Below are positions 1 to 9,838 of a stretch of 64,000 nt of DNA, one piece after another; the stretch's first letter is position 1; every line of letters starts with the position of its first letter. The stretch covers positions 465,309 through 529,308 of the forward strand of contig NZ_PDBS01000008.1 of assembly GCF_002572525.1 (NCBI RefSeq). The letters run 5' to 3'. The stretch is from Natrinema sp. CBA1119. GTDB taxonomy: Archaea; Halobacteriota; Halobacteria; Halobacteriales; Natrialbaceae. The position numbers and the translations under genes are program-made. The notes under the pieces were generated by a model. It was not told the DNA's origin. It saw nothing but the letters and a program-made list of their open reading frames with translations, and ran no database searches.

Positions 1-2
1 AG

Positions 3-1121
3 CCGACAAACGAGCAGCAGCTGATACAGGAGACAGTCCGAGAATTCGTCGAGGAGGAAGTCGTCGATGCGGTCGACGAGTACGACGAGGCGCAGACGTT
101 TCCGGAAGACGTCTGGGACGGGCTCGCCGAGCTCGATCTAACCGGGCTGACGGTCCCGGAAGAGTACGGCGGGTTCGATGCCGACGAAGTGACCTACAGC
201 ATCGTCAACGAGGAAGTAGCGCGCGGACATCTGGCAGTCGCAACGGCGCTGTCGGTTCACTGTCTGGCGACGTCGTGTATCCGCCAGTTCGGCACCGACG
301 AGCACAGAGAGCAGTGGCTGCCGGAGATGGTCGACGGCCGGCCGGTCGGAGCGTTCGCGCTCTCGGAGCCGGACGCCGGGTCGAACCCGGCGGAGATGAG
401 CACCGAGGCTCGTCTCGAGGACGGTGAGTACGTGATCAACGGGAAGAAACAGTGGATCACGAACGGAAAGCGTGCGGGCGTCGTCGTTCTGTTCGCGAAA
501 ACCGATCGCGACGATCCGGACAGCGTGACGCAGTTCTTGGTTCCCAAAGACACGCCGGGACTGGAAGTCGGCAAGAAAGAGGACAAACTCGGACTGCGCG
601 CGAGCGATACGACGACGTTGCTCTTCGATGACGCGCGAATTCCAGAGGAGAACCGCTTGACTGAGGTCGGTGAAGGGCTGAAAGCCGCGTTTTCGATCCT
701 GACCGGCGGTCGGATCGCAATCGCCAGCCAGGCTGTCGGAGTCGCCCAGGCAGCCCTCGACGCTGCCGTGAGTTACGCCAACGAACGCGAGCAGTTCGGG
801 GAGCCGATCATCAACCACCAGGCGATCGCACACAAGCTCGCGGATATGCAGACGGATGTCCAGGCCGCACGCCTGCTGACGCGCGACGCCGCCCGGAAGA
901 ACGACGACGGTCTCGACGCGCAAGCGGCGAGCATGGCGAAGTACTTCGCGAGCGAAACGGCCGTTGACGTCGCGAACGAAGCGGTCCAGGTTCACGGCGG
1001 CTACGGGTACACCAAGGACTTCGATGTCGAACGCTACTACCGGGACGCCAAGATCACCACGATCTACGAAGGGACCTCGGAAATACAGAAAGAGGTTATC
1101 TCACGGCACCTGACGGAGTGA
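3..1121 (+). CDS. acyl-CoA dehydrogenase (5' end outside window)
   Basis: The frame is already open at the left edge, so the N-terminus is missing; 372 codons are visible. The family performs FAD-dependent alpha,beta-dehydrogenation of acyl-CoA, the first step of beta-oxidation, passing electrons to ETF. Visible signatures are FALSEPDAGSN (from about 355) and the C-terminal IYEGTSEIQ, whose Glu codon (1068-1070) occupies the position of the catalytic base in short/medium-chain enzymes. It ends 1 bp from the convergent hydroxyacyl-CoA dehydrogenase, fitting a fatty-acid degradation cluster. Chain-length preference cannot be read from the sequence. Confidence 0.95.
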   Translation, partial: PTNEQQLIQETVREFVEEEVVDAVDEYDEAQTFPEDVWDGLAELDLTGLTVPEEYGGFDADEVTYSIVNEEVARGHLAVATALSVHCLATSCIRQFGTDEHREQWLPEMVDGRPVGAFALSEPDAGSNPAEMSTEARLEDGEYVINGKKQWITNGKRAGVVVLFAKTDRDDPDSVTQFLVPKDTPGLEVGKKEDKLGLRASDTTTLLFDDARIPEENRLTEVGEGLKAAFSILTGGRIAIASQAVGVAQAALDAAVSYANEREQFGEPIINHQAIAHKLADMQTDVQAARLLTRDAARKNDDGLDAQAASMAKYFASETAVDVANEAVQVHGGYGYTKDFDVERYYRDAKITTIYEGTSEIQKEVISRHLTE

Positions 1122-1122
1122 C

Positions 1123-1989
1123 TTACTCGTACTCATAGAACCCGTTGCCCGTCTTTTTCCCGAGGTCACCCGCCTCGACCTTTCGCTTGAGGAGGTAGGC
1201 GGGTTTGTACCGATCGCCCAGTTCCTCGTGGAGCGTCTCGGAGGCGTGAAGGCAGACGTCGAGTCCGATATGGTCGGCCAGCGTCAGTGGCCCCATCGGG
1301 ACGTTCGTCCCGAGTTCCATCCCCGTATCGATGTCCTCCTTCGTGGCGACATCTTCGTCGTAGGCCCGGATCCCCTCGTTGATCCAGGGCATCAGGATGC
1401 GATTTGTGACGAACCCCGGCTTGTCGTCGGATTCCCACGTCGTCTTCTCGAGGTCTTCGGCGAAGGTATGAGCCAGTTCGGTAACATCGTCAGCCGTCTT
1501 CTCGCCGACCACGATCTCGACGCCCTCCATGATCGGAACCGGGTTCATGAAGTGCAACCCGACCACGCGCTCGGGGTGTTCGAGGTCGGACGCGATCGAG
1601 GTGATCGAGAGCGTGCTCGTGTTCGTCGCGAGGACGGCGTCGTCGCGACAGACCGAATCGAGGTCAGCGAAGATGTCGCGTTTGACCGCGAGATCCTCGA
1701 GGGCCGCCTCGATGACGATATCACAATCCGCGAGATCCTCGAGGACAGTCGTGCCGGTGATTCGGTCACGGATGTCGTCGGCTTCATCCTCGGTCAAGCG
1801 GTCTCTGGAGACGAGCCGACCGAGGCTCTCCTCGATCGTCTCGAAGCCGCTTTCGACGTACTCCTGTTCGATGTCGCGCATCACGACATCGTAGTCCGCA
1901 GCTGCGGTAACCTGTGCGATGCCACTGCCCATCGTGCCCGCGCCGACGACGCCGACACGGTCGATCGTCTCTACGTGCAAAGCCATCAC
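1123..1989 (-). CDS. hbd: 3-hydroxyacyl-CoA dehydrogenase
   Basis: 288 residues, the usual length of the stand-alone family. It oxidises (S)-3-hydroxyacyl-CoA to 3-ketoacyl-CoA with NAD. The N-terminal Rossmann fold carries GAGTMG (residues 16-21), and LHFMNPVPIMEGVEI contains the catalytic His. The C-terminal helical dimerisation domain is complete (GNGFYEYE end). Two adjacent Met codons can start it; the second (1986) is equally possible. It converges on the acyl-CoA dehydrogenase and lies close to the divergent thiolase gene, which supplies the following beta-oxidation step. Confidence 0.94.
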   Translation of the reverse strand: MMALHVETIDRVGVVGAGTMGSGIAQVTAAADYDVVMRDIEQEYVESGFETIEESLGRLVSRDRLTEDEADDIRDRITGTTVLEDLADCDIVIEAALEDLAVKRDIFADLDSVCRDDAVLATNTSTLSITSIASDLEHPERVVGLHFMNPVPIMEGVEIVVGEKTADDVTELAHTFAEDLEKTTWESDDKPGFVTNRILMPWINEGIRAYDEDVATKEDIDTGMELGTNVPMGPLTLADHIGLDVCLHASETLHEELGDRYKPAYLLKRKVEAGDLGKKTGNGFYEYE

Positions 1990-2117
1990 TCGTTGGTGGT
2001 CGGACGGTCGTAGTAAATGTCCCGACTCGCGTCGGTGTCGGCGACGCCGACCGCCTGTTGCTGGTCACCGTTCGACACAGCTATACCGGACGAGTCAGTA
2101 CGTACGCGTGGTAGCTA

Positions 2118-3290
2118 ATGTCGCAGGTACGCCTCGCAGGAACAGGCATGACTTCGTTTGGATCGCATCCCGATCGGACGGGCAGGGACATGTTCGCGAG
2201 CGCCGGGCTCGAGGCCCTCGAAGACGCCGGCGTTCCGGCTGCGGACGTCGACGAACTCTTCTACGGCAACTTCGTCGGCACCCTCTCGGAACGACAGGGC
2301 CACCAGGGCCCGCTCATGGCGGAGGCCCTCGGAACGACCGTTCCGTCACGCCGCATCGAAAGCGCGTGTGCCTCGAGCGGGCTCGCGGTCCACGACGCCG
2401 TTCGGGCGATCGGAAGCGGCGACGCCGATGTCGTCGTCGCCGGCGGAATGGAGCGGATGACGAACATGGGAACAGCCGGTGCGACCGACGGGCTGGCCAG
2501 GGCGGCCGACGACCTCTACGAGGTCCGGTCCGGCGTCACCTTCCCGGGAGCGTACGCGCTGATGGCGCGAGCGTACTTCGACGAGTACGGCGGTACGCAC
2601 GAGGACCTCGCCCATATCGCGGTTAAAAACCACGAGAACGCGCTCGTCAACGATCACGCCCACCTCCAGCAGGATATTACGGTCGCGGAGGCGCTCGAAG
2701 CGCCCGAGATTGCGGCCCCGTTCGGCCTGTACGACGCCTGTCCGATCAGCGACGGTGCAGCCGCACTCGTGTTGACGTCCCCGGCGTACGCTGCGGAGCA
2801 CGACCTCGAAGCCAGCGTCTCGATCACCGGCGCTGGACACGGCGGAGATACGATGGCGCTTCACGATCGGCCGACGCTCTCGCGGACACCCGCTACTCGG
2901 GAGGCCGCCGAGGCGGCTTACGACGAGGCCAGTATCGATCCGAATGATGTCGCCATCGCCGAAGTCCACGACTGCTTTACGATCGCGGAGGTCTTCGCCC
3001 TCGAGGCGCTTGGGATGTATAGGTACGGCGAGGCGATCGGAGCGGCTCGCCGCGGCGAGACGCGCCGTGACGGGGGACTGCCGGTAAATCTCTCCGGCGG
3101 GCTGAAAGCGAAGGGGCACCCCGTCGGTGCGACCGGGGCCGCACAGGTAGCTGCTGTGGCCACGCTGCTCGACGGAACCCATCCGCGCGCCGAGGCTGTC
3201 GCCGACGACGCGACGATCGGCGTCGCCCAGAACGCCGGCGGCACGGTTGCCAGTGCGACCGTTCACGTCTTGGAGGTGATGGGAGAATGA
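2118..3290 (+). CDS. thiolase (acetyl-CoA C-acyltransferase, SCP-x/archaeal type)
   Basis: 390 residues. It cleaves 3-ketoacyl-CoA, or condenses acetyl-CoA units. The nucleophilic Cys is in ESACASSGLA (Cys84). EVHDCFT and GLKAKGHPVGATG are the conserved His/Cys loops of SCP2-type thiolases. The stop overlaps the following DUF35 gene by 4 nt (ATGA), so the two are translationally coupled; archaeal thiolases of this class work in a complex with such DUF35 partners. Direction (degradative or biosynthetic) is inferred as degradative from the neighbours. Confidence 0.93.
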   Translation: MSQVRLAGTGMTSFGSHPDRTGRDMFASAGLEALEDAGVPAADVDELFYGNFVGTLSERQGHQGPLMAEALGTTVPSRRIESACASSGLAVHDAVRAIGSGDADVVVAGGMERMTNMGTAGATDGLARAADDLYEVRSGVTFPGAYALMARAYFDEYGGTHEDLAHIAVKNHENALVNDHAHLQQDITVAEALEAPEIAAPFGLYDACPISDGAAALVLTSPAYAAEHDLEASVSITGAGHGGDTMALHDRPTLSRTPATREAAEAAYDEASIDPNDVAIAEVHDCFTIAEVFALEALGMYRYGEAIGAARRGETRRDGGLPVNLSGGLKAKGHPVGATGAAQVAAVATLLDGTHPRAEAVADDATIGVAQNAGGTVASATVHVLEVMGE

Positions 3291-3673
3291 CTGATGCCAC
3301 CAACGATGGGTACGACGAGTTCCTCGAGGCGCTCGCGGACGGGGAGGGATACTTCTACGCTTGCTCGAATGAGCACGGCCTGCTTCCGCCGCGGCAGGCC
3401 TGTCCGCACTGCGGCGACCGTGAGTTAGCACGCCGAGAACTGCCACAGACGGGAGAGATCGTTACCCACACGACGGTCTCCGTTCCGACGCCACAGTTCG
3501 ACGACGATGCCCCCTACGTCACTGCTATCGTCGACTTCGGACAGGTACGGCTCACGGGGATCGTCCGCGGAGTCGACCGTGACGACGTCGCGATCGAACA
3601 GCGGGTCACTGCAACCGTCGAACCGAGCGAGACAACGGCCGATCGGACGATCACGTTCCGTCCAGCGCAGTAA
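3287..3673 (+). CDS. DUF35 zinc-ribbon/OB-fold acyl-CoA-binding partner of thiolase
   Basis: 128 residues. A rubredoxin-like zinc ribbon comes first (ACSNEHGLLPPRQACPHCG, with CPHCG as its second knuckle; the first pair is reduced to one Cys). An OB fold follows (GEIVTHTTVSVP...VRLTGIVRG). Members bridge thiolase and other CoA enzymes and can bind acyl-CoA. The 4-nt overlap with the thiolase gene strongly suggests a stoichiometric complex. The incomplete first knuckle may mean zinc binding is weak or lost. Confidence 0.88.
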   Translation: MTDATNDGYDEFLEALADGEGYFYACSNEHGLLPPRQACPHCGDRELARRELPQTGEIVTHTTVSVPTPQFDDDAPYVTAIVDFGQVRLTGIVRGVDRDDVAIEQRVTATVEPSETTADRTITFRPAQ

Positions 3674-3683
3674 TACGAATCGA

Positions 3684-4106
3684 ATGGCCCACACTACCGA
3701 CATCACCGTCGAATGGGGAGATACCGACGCTGGCGGGCTGATCTACTATCCGCGATTCTTCCACTTCGTGGTCGTCGGGCTGAACGACTACTTCACTCCG
3801 GCCGTCGACGGCGGCCATCCGATGGAGGCCTACCGATCGGACGGGTATCTCCTTCCCGCAGTCGAGGCGTCGGCATCGTTTCACTCGCCGCTTCGAGCCG
3901 GCGACGGCGCGACTATCGAGACGACCATCGTCCGAATCGGCGACACCTCGCTCACGGTGGCGTTTTCGGTAACGCACCGCTCGAGCGGCGAAGAGGCCGC
4001 CGACGGCGAGGTGTCGTTCGTCTTCGTCGATTCCGATTTCGAGCCGGCGTCGTTGCCCGAGTCGTTTCACGACTGCGTCTGTAACCGCGGCGACGCGACT
4101 GAGTGA
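3684..4106 (+). CDS. hot-dog fold acyl-CoA thioesterase (4-hydroxybenzoyl-CoA thioesterase family)
   Basis: 140 residues from the ATG at 3684, 10 nt after the DUF35 stop. The open frame extends upstream, but only this start gives the canonical N-terminus. VEWGDTDAGGLIYYPRFFHF is the signature of the 4HBT family, with the catalytic Asp in WGDTD. It hydrolyses acyl-CoA to acid and CoA, and is probably co-transcribed with thiolase-DUF35 to release CoA. The substrate is not predictable. Confidence 0.85.
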   Translation: MAHTTDITVEWGDTDAGGLIYYPRFFHFVVVGLNDYFTPAVDGGHPMEAYRSDGYLLPAVEASASFHSPLRAGDGATIETTIVRIGDTSLTVAFSVTHRSSGEEAADGEVSFVFVDSDFEPASLPESFHDCVCNRGDATE

Positions 4107-4205
4107 GCCGGCCTCGAAAATTGACGAACACTCTATCCCTGGAACGGGTGTCGAATACTGCAGCAGAGAATCAGTGGCTCACTCGAGTGAGCCCTCGCGA
4201 TCCGA

Positions 4206-5843
4206 TTACAGGTTGTGTTTTTCCTGTTCTTGTTCCCGGAGTTCGACGCGGCGGATCTTCCCGCTCGAGGTCTTCGGGAGTTCGTCCGTGAACTCGATCC
4301 GGCGGGGATACTTGTAGGGAGCCGTCTCCTCTTTCATGAACGCCTGGATCTCGTCTTTCAGCTCGTCGCTGCTCTCGTAGTCCTCGGAGAGGATCACGTA
4401 GGCCTTGACGACGTTGCCGCGTTCTTCGTGTGGGCTGTCGACCACGGCGGCTTCGGCGACGGCATCGTGGCTAACAAGCGCGTCCTCGACCTCGAACGGA
4501 CCGATACGGTAGCCAGAGGAGATAATGATATCGTCGGCTCGCCCCTCGAAGAAGAAGTATCCGTCCTCGTCGGCAGAGGCGAGGTCACCGGTACGATAGT
4601 AGTCCCCGGAAAGCTTCTGCTCGTCGAGTTCCGGCTTCTCGTAGTAGCCGTCGAAGATCGCCGGCGAATCGACCGGGACGGCAATCTCACCGATTTCACC
4701 GGTTTCGACCTCTTCTTCGTCGTCGACGTCGATTATCGTCGCGCCGACGCCCGGCGTCGGCTTGCCCATACTCCCGGATTTGATATCGATACCGGGGTAG
4801 TTCGTCACGAGCGCGACGGTTTCGGTCTGGCCGTAGCCGTCGCGCGGAGTGACGCCCCATGCGTCCCGGATACGCTCGATCGGTTCGCGGTTGAGCGGTT
4901 CGCCCGCCGAGAGCGTGTCGTTCAGCTGGACGTCGTACGCCTCGAGGTCGGCGTTCGCGAACATCCGGTACTGGGTCGGGACGGAACAGAGCTTGGTAAC
5001 GCTCTCTTCCTCGAGGATCTCGAGGAACGTTTCGGGCTCGAACGCCCCGTCGTAGATGAGCTGGGTCGCACCGGTCGTCAGGCCGACACCGACCGGGCTC
5101 CAGAACCACTTCGCCCAGCCGGTCCCGGTCGTCGCCCACAGCAGTTCGTCCTCGAGGTCGGTCTCCTCGTCGACACCCCACCAGTACGGAGCGTTGATGC
5201 GATTGAAGCAGTACTGCCAGCGGTGTTTGTGTAAGACCGGCTTCGGCTGACCGGTCGTCCCGCTGGTATAGTTGATCGTCATCGGATCGTCAGCCGTCAG
5301 CTCCGGGCCGTCGTAGTCGGCCGATTCATCAGCCATAACATCCGTGGCGGTCGTCCAATTCTCGCCGTGTAGATCCGCCTCGGTGCCATCGAGAACGATT
5401 ACGCGCTCGAGGGGCGTCTCGTCGAGGATCGGCTCGACCATGTCAGTCAGCGACTCGTGGACGACGATGCTCGTTGCATTACAGTCGTTCGCCCGGAATT
5501 CGATATCTTTCGAGCGAAGCATCGACGAGCAGGGGACCAACAGCGAACCGGTCGCCAGCGCACCGAGCTGCACGGCAAAGGCGTCGGGATGACGGGGGAA
5601 GAGGTGCATGATCCGGTCGCCTTTGCCGACACCGCTCGCCTCGAGCCCGTTCGCGAACCGATTCGTGTCGTCCCGGATGTCGGCGTACGTCCGTTCCTCG
5701 CGATCGCCGTCCTCGTTCAGAAACCGAACGGCGACTCGATCGCCGAACTCCTCGGCGTGGTCGGCGACGACCGACGTGATCGTGTACGAGTCCGGGATGG
5801 TCCACTCGAAGCTCTCCACTTCTGCGTCGTAATTTACACCCAT
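4206..5843 (-). CDS. acyl-CoA synthetase (AMP-forming, medium-chain type)
   Basis: 545 residues, normal for the adenylate-forming superfamily. The P-loop-like signature is YTSGTTGQPKPVLHKH. The adenylation motif GYGQTE, the YYRTGDLASADEDGYFFFEGR hinge region and the C-terminal Lys in PKTSSGKIRR are all present. It makes acyl-AMP and then acyl-CoA, feeding the adjacent beta-oxidation genes. It is transcribed convergently to the thioesterase gene with a 99-bp gap. Confidence 0.93.
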   Translation of the reverse strand: MGVNYDAEVESFEWTIPDSYTITSVVADHAEEFGDRVAVRFLNEDGDREERTYADIRDDTNRFANGLEASGVGKGDRIMHLFPRHPDAFAVQLGALATGSLLVPCSSMLRSKDIEFRANDCNATSIVVHESLTDMVEPILDETPLERVIVLDGTEADLHGENWTTATDVMADESADYDGPELTADDPMTINYTSGTTGQPKPVLHKHRWQYCFNRINAPYWWGVDEETDLEDELLWATTGTGWAKWFWSPVGVGLTTGATQLIYDGAFEPETFLEILEEESVTKLCSVPTQYRMFANADLEAYDVQLNDTLSAGEPLNREPIERIRDAWGVTPRDGYGQTETVALVTNYPGIDIKSGSMGKPTPGVGATIIDVDDEEEVETGEIGEIAVPVDSPAIFDGYYEKPELDEQKLSGDYYRTGDLASADEDGYFFFEGRADDIIISSGYRIGPFEVEDALVSHDAVAEAAVVDSPHEERGNVVKAYVILSEDYESSDELKDEIQAFMKEETAPYKYPRRIEFTDELPKTSSGKIRRVELREQEQEKHNL

Positions 5844-6123
5844 ACTCGGCTAATCATAGCTCGCCGGCTTGAATCTTTTGTTGTTCGTGGCATTCCGTAT
5901 CATAGAACGTGGAACTGGTCCGTGCTGAGAGTGACCCCTGGGTTGACAGTCAGACTGAGGCGAAATGCGACACTGTCCCTCCTGGCCGTAGCGTGCCGTC
6001 TCGAGACAGGTGACCGCTCGCTCGAGGGTTGCCGTCACGGGCGTCTCCGGAGACGTACCATCAAGTCCAGCGGCGATTGGTAGACCCTGTTGTGACCGGT
6101 CAGACACTAGACTAGGGCAAGAC
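5844..6123. other. intergenic region, no gene recognised
   Basis: Divergent promoter region of the acyl-CoA synthetase and the mutase gene. An 85-codon open frame on the minus strand has no recognisable motif, and I do not call it. Confidence 0.5.
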
Positions 6124-6132
6124 TTTAGAATA
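6124..6132 (+). promoter_or_regulatory. TATA-like box of mcmA1
   Basis: tttagaata centred about 26 nt before the ATG at 6154, the spacing of a leaderless haloarchaeal promoter. Seen by eye only. Confidence 0.45.
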
Positions 6133-6153
6133 GTTGTCTGTATACAGTAGACA

Positions 6154-7851
6154 ATGTTCGACGAGCAAGAACTGGCGGATATTTCCCAGCAACGGGAGTC
6201 GTGGGAGGAAGATACGCTCGAACCGTTTCTGGAACGTGGCGAACGTAAAGAGCGGTTTGCGACGGTTTCAAACCACGAGATCGATCGCCTCTACACGGCG
6301 AACGACATCGCCGATCTCGATTTCGACGAGGACCTCGGCTTCCCCGGCGAGCCGCCGTACACTCGGGGACCGTATCCGACCATGTACCGCGGACGCACGT
6401 GGACAATGCGACAGTTCGCGGGTTTCGGGACCGCCGAGGAGACCAACGAGCGGTTTCACTACCTCATCGACGAGGGGCAAACGGGGCTCTCGACTGCCTT
6501 CGACATGCCGTCGCTAATGGGTCTCGACTCGGACCATCCGATGAGCGAAGGCGAGGTCGGCAAGGAAGGTGTCGCCGTCGATACCCTTCGTGACATGGAA
6601 ATCCTCTTCGACGGGATCGACATTAGCGACGTGTCGACCTCGTTCACGATCAACCCTTCGGCGGCTGTCATCTATGCGATGTACATTGCACTGGCCGACC
6701 AGCAGGGCATCCCCCGTGACGAAGTCAAGGGGACCCTTCAGAACGACATGCTCAAAGAGTTCATCGCCCAAAAGGAGTGGGTTATCCCCCCCGATCCCTC
6801 CCTCAAAATCGTCACGGACACGATCGAGTTCGCCGTCGACGAAACGCCGAATTTTCACCCGATTTCCATCTCCGGCTATCACATCCGTGAAGCCGGATCG
6901 ACCGCCGCTCAGGAGGCCGCGTTCACGCTCGCAGACGGGTTCGCATACGTGGAGGACTGCCTCGAACGCGGGCTCGAGGTCGACGAGTTCGCGCCGCTAC
7001 TCTCGTTTTTCTTCAACTCCCACAACTCCATATTCGAAGAGATCGCAAAATTTCGGGCCTCACGTCGCATCTATGCCCGCATAATGGACGAACGGTATGA
7101 CGCAGAACAACCTGAATCGAAACGGCTGAAATTCCACACACAGACGGCGGGCCAATCGCTGACCGCCCAGCAGCCCCTGAACAATATCGTCCGCGTCACC
7201 ATTCAGGCGCTGGGCGGCGTCCTCGGCGGAACCCAGTCGCTGCACACCAACAGCTTCGATGAGGCACTGGCGCTTCCGAGCGAGAAGGCGGTCCGCGTCG
7301 CCCTGCGGACACAGCAGATCATCGCCGACGAATCCGGCGCAGCCGACATCGTCGATCCGATGGGCGGCAGTTTCGCGATCGAGAAACTCACAAACGAGAT
7401 GGAAGCCGAAATACTGTCGTACATCGAGGAGATCGAGGAAATCGGCAACGGCTCGATCCGTGACGGAGTCCTCGCCGGCATCGACCAGGGGTACTTCCAG
7501 CGCGAGATCGGTGAGGCGAGTTACGAGTACCAACAGCGCGTCGAACACGGCGAGGAAGTCGTCGTCGGCGTCAACAAGTTCACCATCGAGGAGGACACCT
7601 CGCCGGATACCCTCCAGATCGACGAAACGACTCGTGAGCGTCAACTCGATCGGCTCGAGCGTGTCAAAGACGAACGCAACAACGAGGAAGTCGACGCGAC
7701 GCTGTCGGCGCTGTCTGACGCCATCGAAAACCAGGAAAACGTCATGCCGTACATCGTTGACGCGGTAAAAGCGTACGTCTCGATGGGCGAAATCATGCAG
7801 GTGTTCGAGGATCACCACGGTGCATATCAGGAGGAACTCTCACCCGTCTGA
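6154..7851 (+). CDS. mcmA1: methylmalonyl-CoA mutase, large (catalytic) subunit
   Basis: 565 residues, the length of the archaeal split-type catalytic subunit that lacks the B12 domain. Characteristic stretches are [53 protein letters not shown] and [18 protein letters not shown]. With the B12-binding subunit at 8434 it interconverts (R)-methylmalonyl-CoA and succinyl-CoA, draining propionyl-CoA from odd-chain or branched acids. It has its own promoter. Confidence 0.97.
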   Translation: MFDEQELADISQQRESWEEDTLEPFLERGERKERFATVSNHEIDRLYTANDIADLDFDEDLGFPGEPPYTRGPYPTMYRGRTWTMRQFAGFGTAEETNERFHYLIDEGQTGLSTAFDMPSLMGLDSDHPMSEGEVGKEGVAVDTLRDMEILFDGIDISDVSTSFTINPSAAVIYAMYIALADQQGIPRDEVKGTLQNDMLKEFIAQKEWVIPPDPSLKIVTDTIEFAVDETPNFHPISISGYHIREAGSTAAQEAAFTLADGFAYVEDCLERGLEVDEFAPLLSFFFNSHNSIFEEIAKFRASRRIYARIMDERYDAEQPESKRLKFHTQTAGQSLTAQQPLNNIVRVTIQALGGVLGGTQSLHTNSFDEALALPSEKAVRVALRTQQIIADESGAADIVDPMGGSFAIEKLTNEMEAEILSYIEEIEEIGNGSIRDGVLAGIDQGYFQREIGEASYEYQQRVEHGEEVVVGVNKFTIEEDTSPDTLQIDETTRERQLDRLERVKDERNNEEVDATLSALSDAIENQENVMPYIVDAVKAYVSMGEIMQVFEDHHGAYQEELSPV

Positions 7852-8433
7852 GTGAGGCGACTCCGCTCATTCGTCGATCCCTTCTGTGTACGACTCCTGT
7901 TCGAGACGGTGCACTTCTGATAGGTGTCTCCACCGATCGGTATCTCGTCGACCTCGACTTTCTTGTAGTCACACACTTGCTAACCCCTTCTTGGAACAAT
8001 CCCCGATTTAAGATGCCGAGACAATCGTGGATCGCTGACTCCTGTGCTACGTTTGGCTCTGGTGAATCACTAGACTGTATCGACTTCAGGGGTATAGACC
8101 CGACGACTTGAGGGGCTACTCTGGGGCAATTTGGTCACAATCCCAAGGAATCCGTGATAGCGGAGTGATTGGACTCTACCACAGGCACGCTAAAACCACT
8201 CAACCTAACGCCGTATGGCGATTCACCAAAGCCCTACGTTTTGAATTGCATCGATATTGTCGACGGCCGCTTCGTGGACCGTCATATACTACCACAGAGA
8301 GTAGCGGAAGTAACCATCTTCACCAGCTCTGGAAACGGTACCGTCGAGACGATACAAATTCACTTTTGAAAATCTACTGCGTTTCATCCGGCATTCCGAT
8401 AGTATCATACGGTAATACGTAAAACACAGACCT
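7852..8433. other. 582-bp gap between mutase subunit genes, no gene recognised
   Basis: Several short frames exist (for example 8108-8422 plus), but none shows a family motif or the acidic codon use of its neighbours. The gap separates the two mutase subunits and suggests past insertion or deletion or separate promoters. Confidence 0.45.
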
Positions 8434-8847
8434 ATGAGTGCTGGCAGCGATCAGCAAAGTATTCGGTGTATGGTTGCAAAAGTCGGGCTCGACGGTCACG
8501 ACCGCGGAGCTCACGTTATTGCACGCGCCTTTCGTGACGCCGGGTTCGAAGTCATCTACTCCGGACTGCACAAAGCACCCGAAGAGATCGTCCAGGCTGC
8601 CGTCCAAGAAGACGTCGATATCCTCGGAGTCTCCATTCTCTCGGGCGCTCACGACACGCTCGTTCCAAAGATCATGGACGGCCTCGAGGAGTACGGGGCA
8701 ATGGAGAACACGCTCGTCCTCGTCGGCGGCGTGATCCCCGAAGAGGATCGCGCCGCACTCGAGGCAGCGGGCATTTCGGCAATCTTCGGCCCCGGGACAT
8801 CGGTCGAGGAGACGATCGAGTTCGTTCGCGAGAACACATCTGAGTGA
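8434..8847 (+). CDS. mcmA2: methylmalonyl-CoA mutase, small cobalamin-binding subunit
   Basis: 137 residues. The B12-binding signature is VAKVGLDGHDRGAHVI; the His of DGHDRG is the lower axial cobalt ligand. The Ser and GG loops of the domain follow (VSILSGAHDTL, LVGGVIP). It completes the heteromeric mutase with mcmA1. The TGA overlaps the ATG of the meaB remnant (TGATG at 8845-8849), so the ancestral operon read mcmA2-meaB. Confidence 0.96.
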   Translation: MSAGSDQQSIRCMVAKVGLDGHDRGAHVIARAFRDAGFEVIYSGLHKAPEEIVQAAVQEDVDILGVSILSGAHDTLVPKIMDGLEEYGAMENTLVLVGGVIPEEDRAALEAAGISAIFGPGTSVEETIEFVRENTSE

Positions 8848-8991
8848 TGAGTACCGACGAGGCTCTGCTCGCAGGCGAACATCGCGCCGGCTCGAGTCAT
8901 TTCGAATATCAAGAACCGCTCGCTGGGCTACCGGAAGCTCATCTCAGAGCTATCTGCCCACATGGACGGCGTCGTCTCGAGGTCTCACTGA
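8847..8991 (+). pseudogene. meaB: meaB/argK-type GTPase, frameshifted and truncated 5' remnant
   Basis: Starts MSTDEALLAGEHRA. After about 8889 the frame must shift by one for the family sequence to continue as ARVISNIKNRSLGYRKLI and then SELSAHMDG, ending at a TGA at 8989-8991. This is the N-terminal helical region of MeaB, the GTPase that loads and protects methylmalonyl-CoA mutase. The Walker A domain and everything beyond is gone, replaced by IS6-family debris. Recognition of the family is from known MeaB N-termini; the frameshift is read directly. Confidence 0.82.
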
Positions 8992-9065
8992 TAAAAATCG
9001 TCATAATGGGGGAGAGAACAGAATTGTTCTTCCAATACAATTAGTATGGACTCGAAGCAATTCCT

Positions 9066-9262
9066 GATGTCGCAGTCTTTGGACCACGTGGTACCGATCC
9101 ACCCGCTGCGTTTGTGCGTGAATTAGCCGAGAAACACGATCTCTCCGAAGCCGAGTTTCTCGTCGGTGGCTATAGGTATCTGACTGCCCTCTTTCGGCTA
9201 GGGGTGAGCGGTTGACCTAACTATAACGAACGAAACCTGAATGAAAAGTGGTTTTAAACTTC
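9066..9262 (+). mobile_element. IS6-family transposase relic (degenerate C-terminal half)
   Basis: Parallels the intact copy at about 9660-9838 base for base over long stretches (gagaaacacgatct, then gtttctcgtcg, then ctgactgccctct), but has deletions and stops and runs to the atgaaaagtggtt that corresponds to the IEKW codons. No inverted repeat is left. It lies between the meaB remnant and the second IS6 copy, so it probably marks the first insertion. Confidence 0.75.
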
Positions 9263-9838
9263 CAAAGGCACTGTCTAGTTGAGTCAGTTTGAGAAGTGAG
9301 CAGGTCGTTGAGTTTCTTGTCCAAAGATGCTCGCAGACCTGCTCAGTGAGAGCTATGCGGCGGATTTAGAAGAATCTTGGGAGAACGAGCGGACGGCGAC
9401 GCCCGTCAGGGCGTTCGCCGTCCGCCTCCACGAAACTGGTTGTTCTCTTCGGGAGACAACAACAATTTTAGCCGAATTAGGCGTTGAACGCTCGTATGGA
9501 GCGGTCTGGAATTGGGTACATCGGCTGGCTGACAGCGGTTGCGACCCGCCGACGGCGAAGCCGTCAAGGGTCGCGGTTGACGAGACTGCTGTCAAAATCA
9601 ATGGCGAGTGGTCTTGGTTGTACGCTGCAATAGACATCGAGACAAAGTTGATTCTCGACGTCGCACTGTTTGGTCGGCACGGCACCGATCCGGCGGCTGC
9701 GTTTCTGCATCAACTCAAGGAGAAACACGATCTTTCGGAGGCTACGTTTCTCGTCGATCAATTCGGCTATCGGACTGCCCTCTCTCGGTTAGGACTGAGC
9801 GGTCAGGTCAACTATACCGAGCGAAACCTGATCGAAAA

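Noticed and set aside
1228..2013. 261-codon plus frame opposite the hydroxyacyl-CoA dehydrogenase
   Set aside because: Reverse-frame shadow; the dehydrogenase on the other strand has all family motifs.
2346..3446. 366-codon minus-strand frame opposite the thiolase
   Set aside because: Shadow of the thiolase gene; no motif, basic composition.
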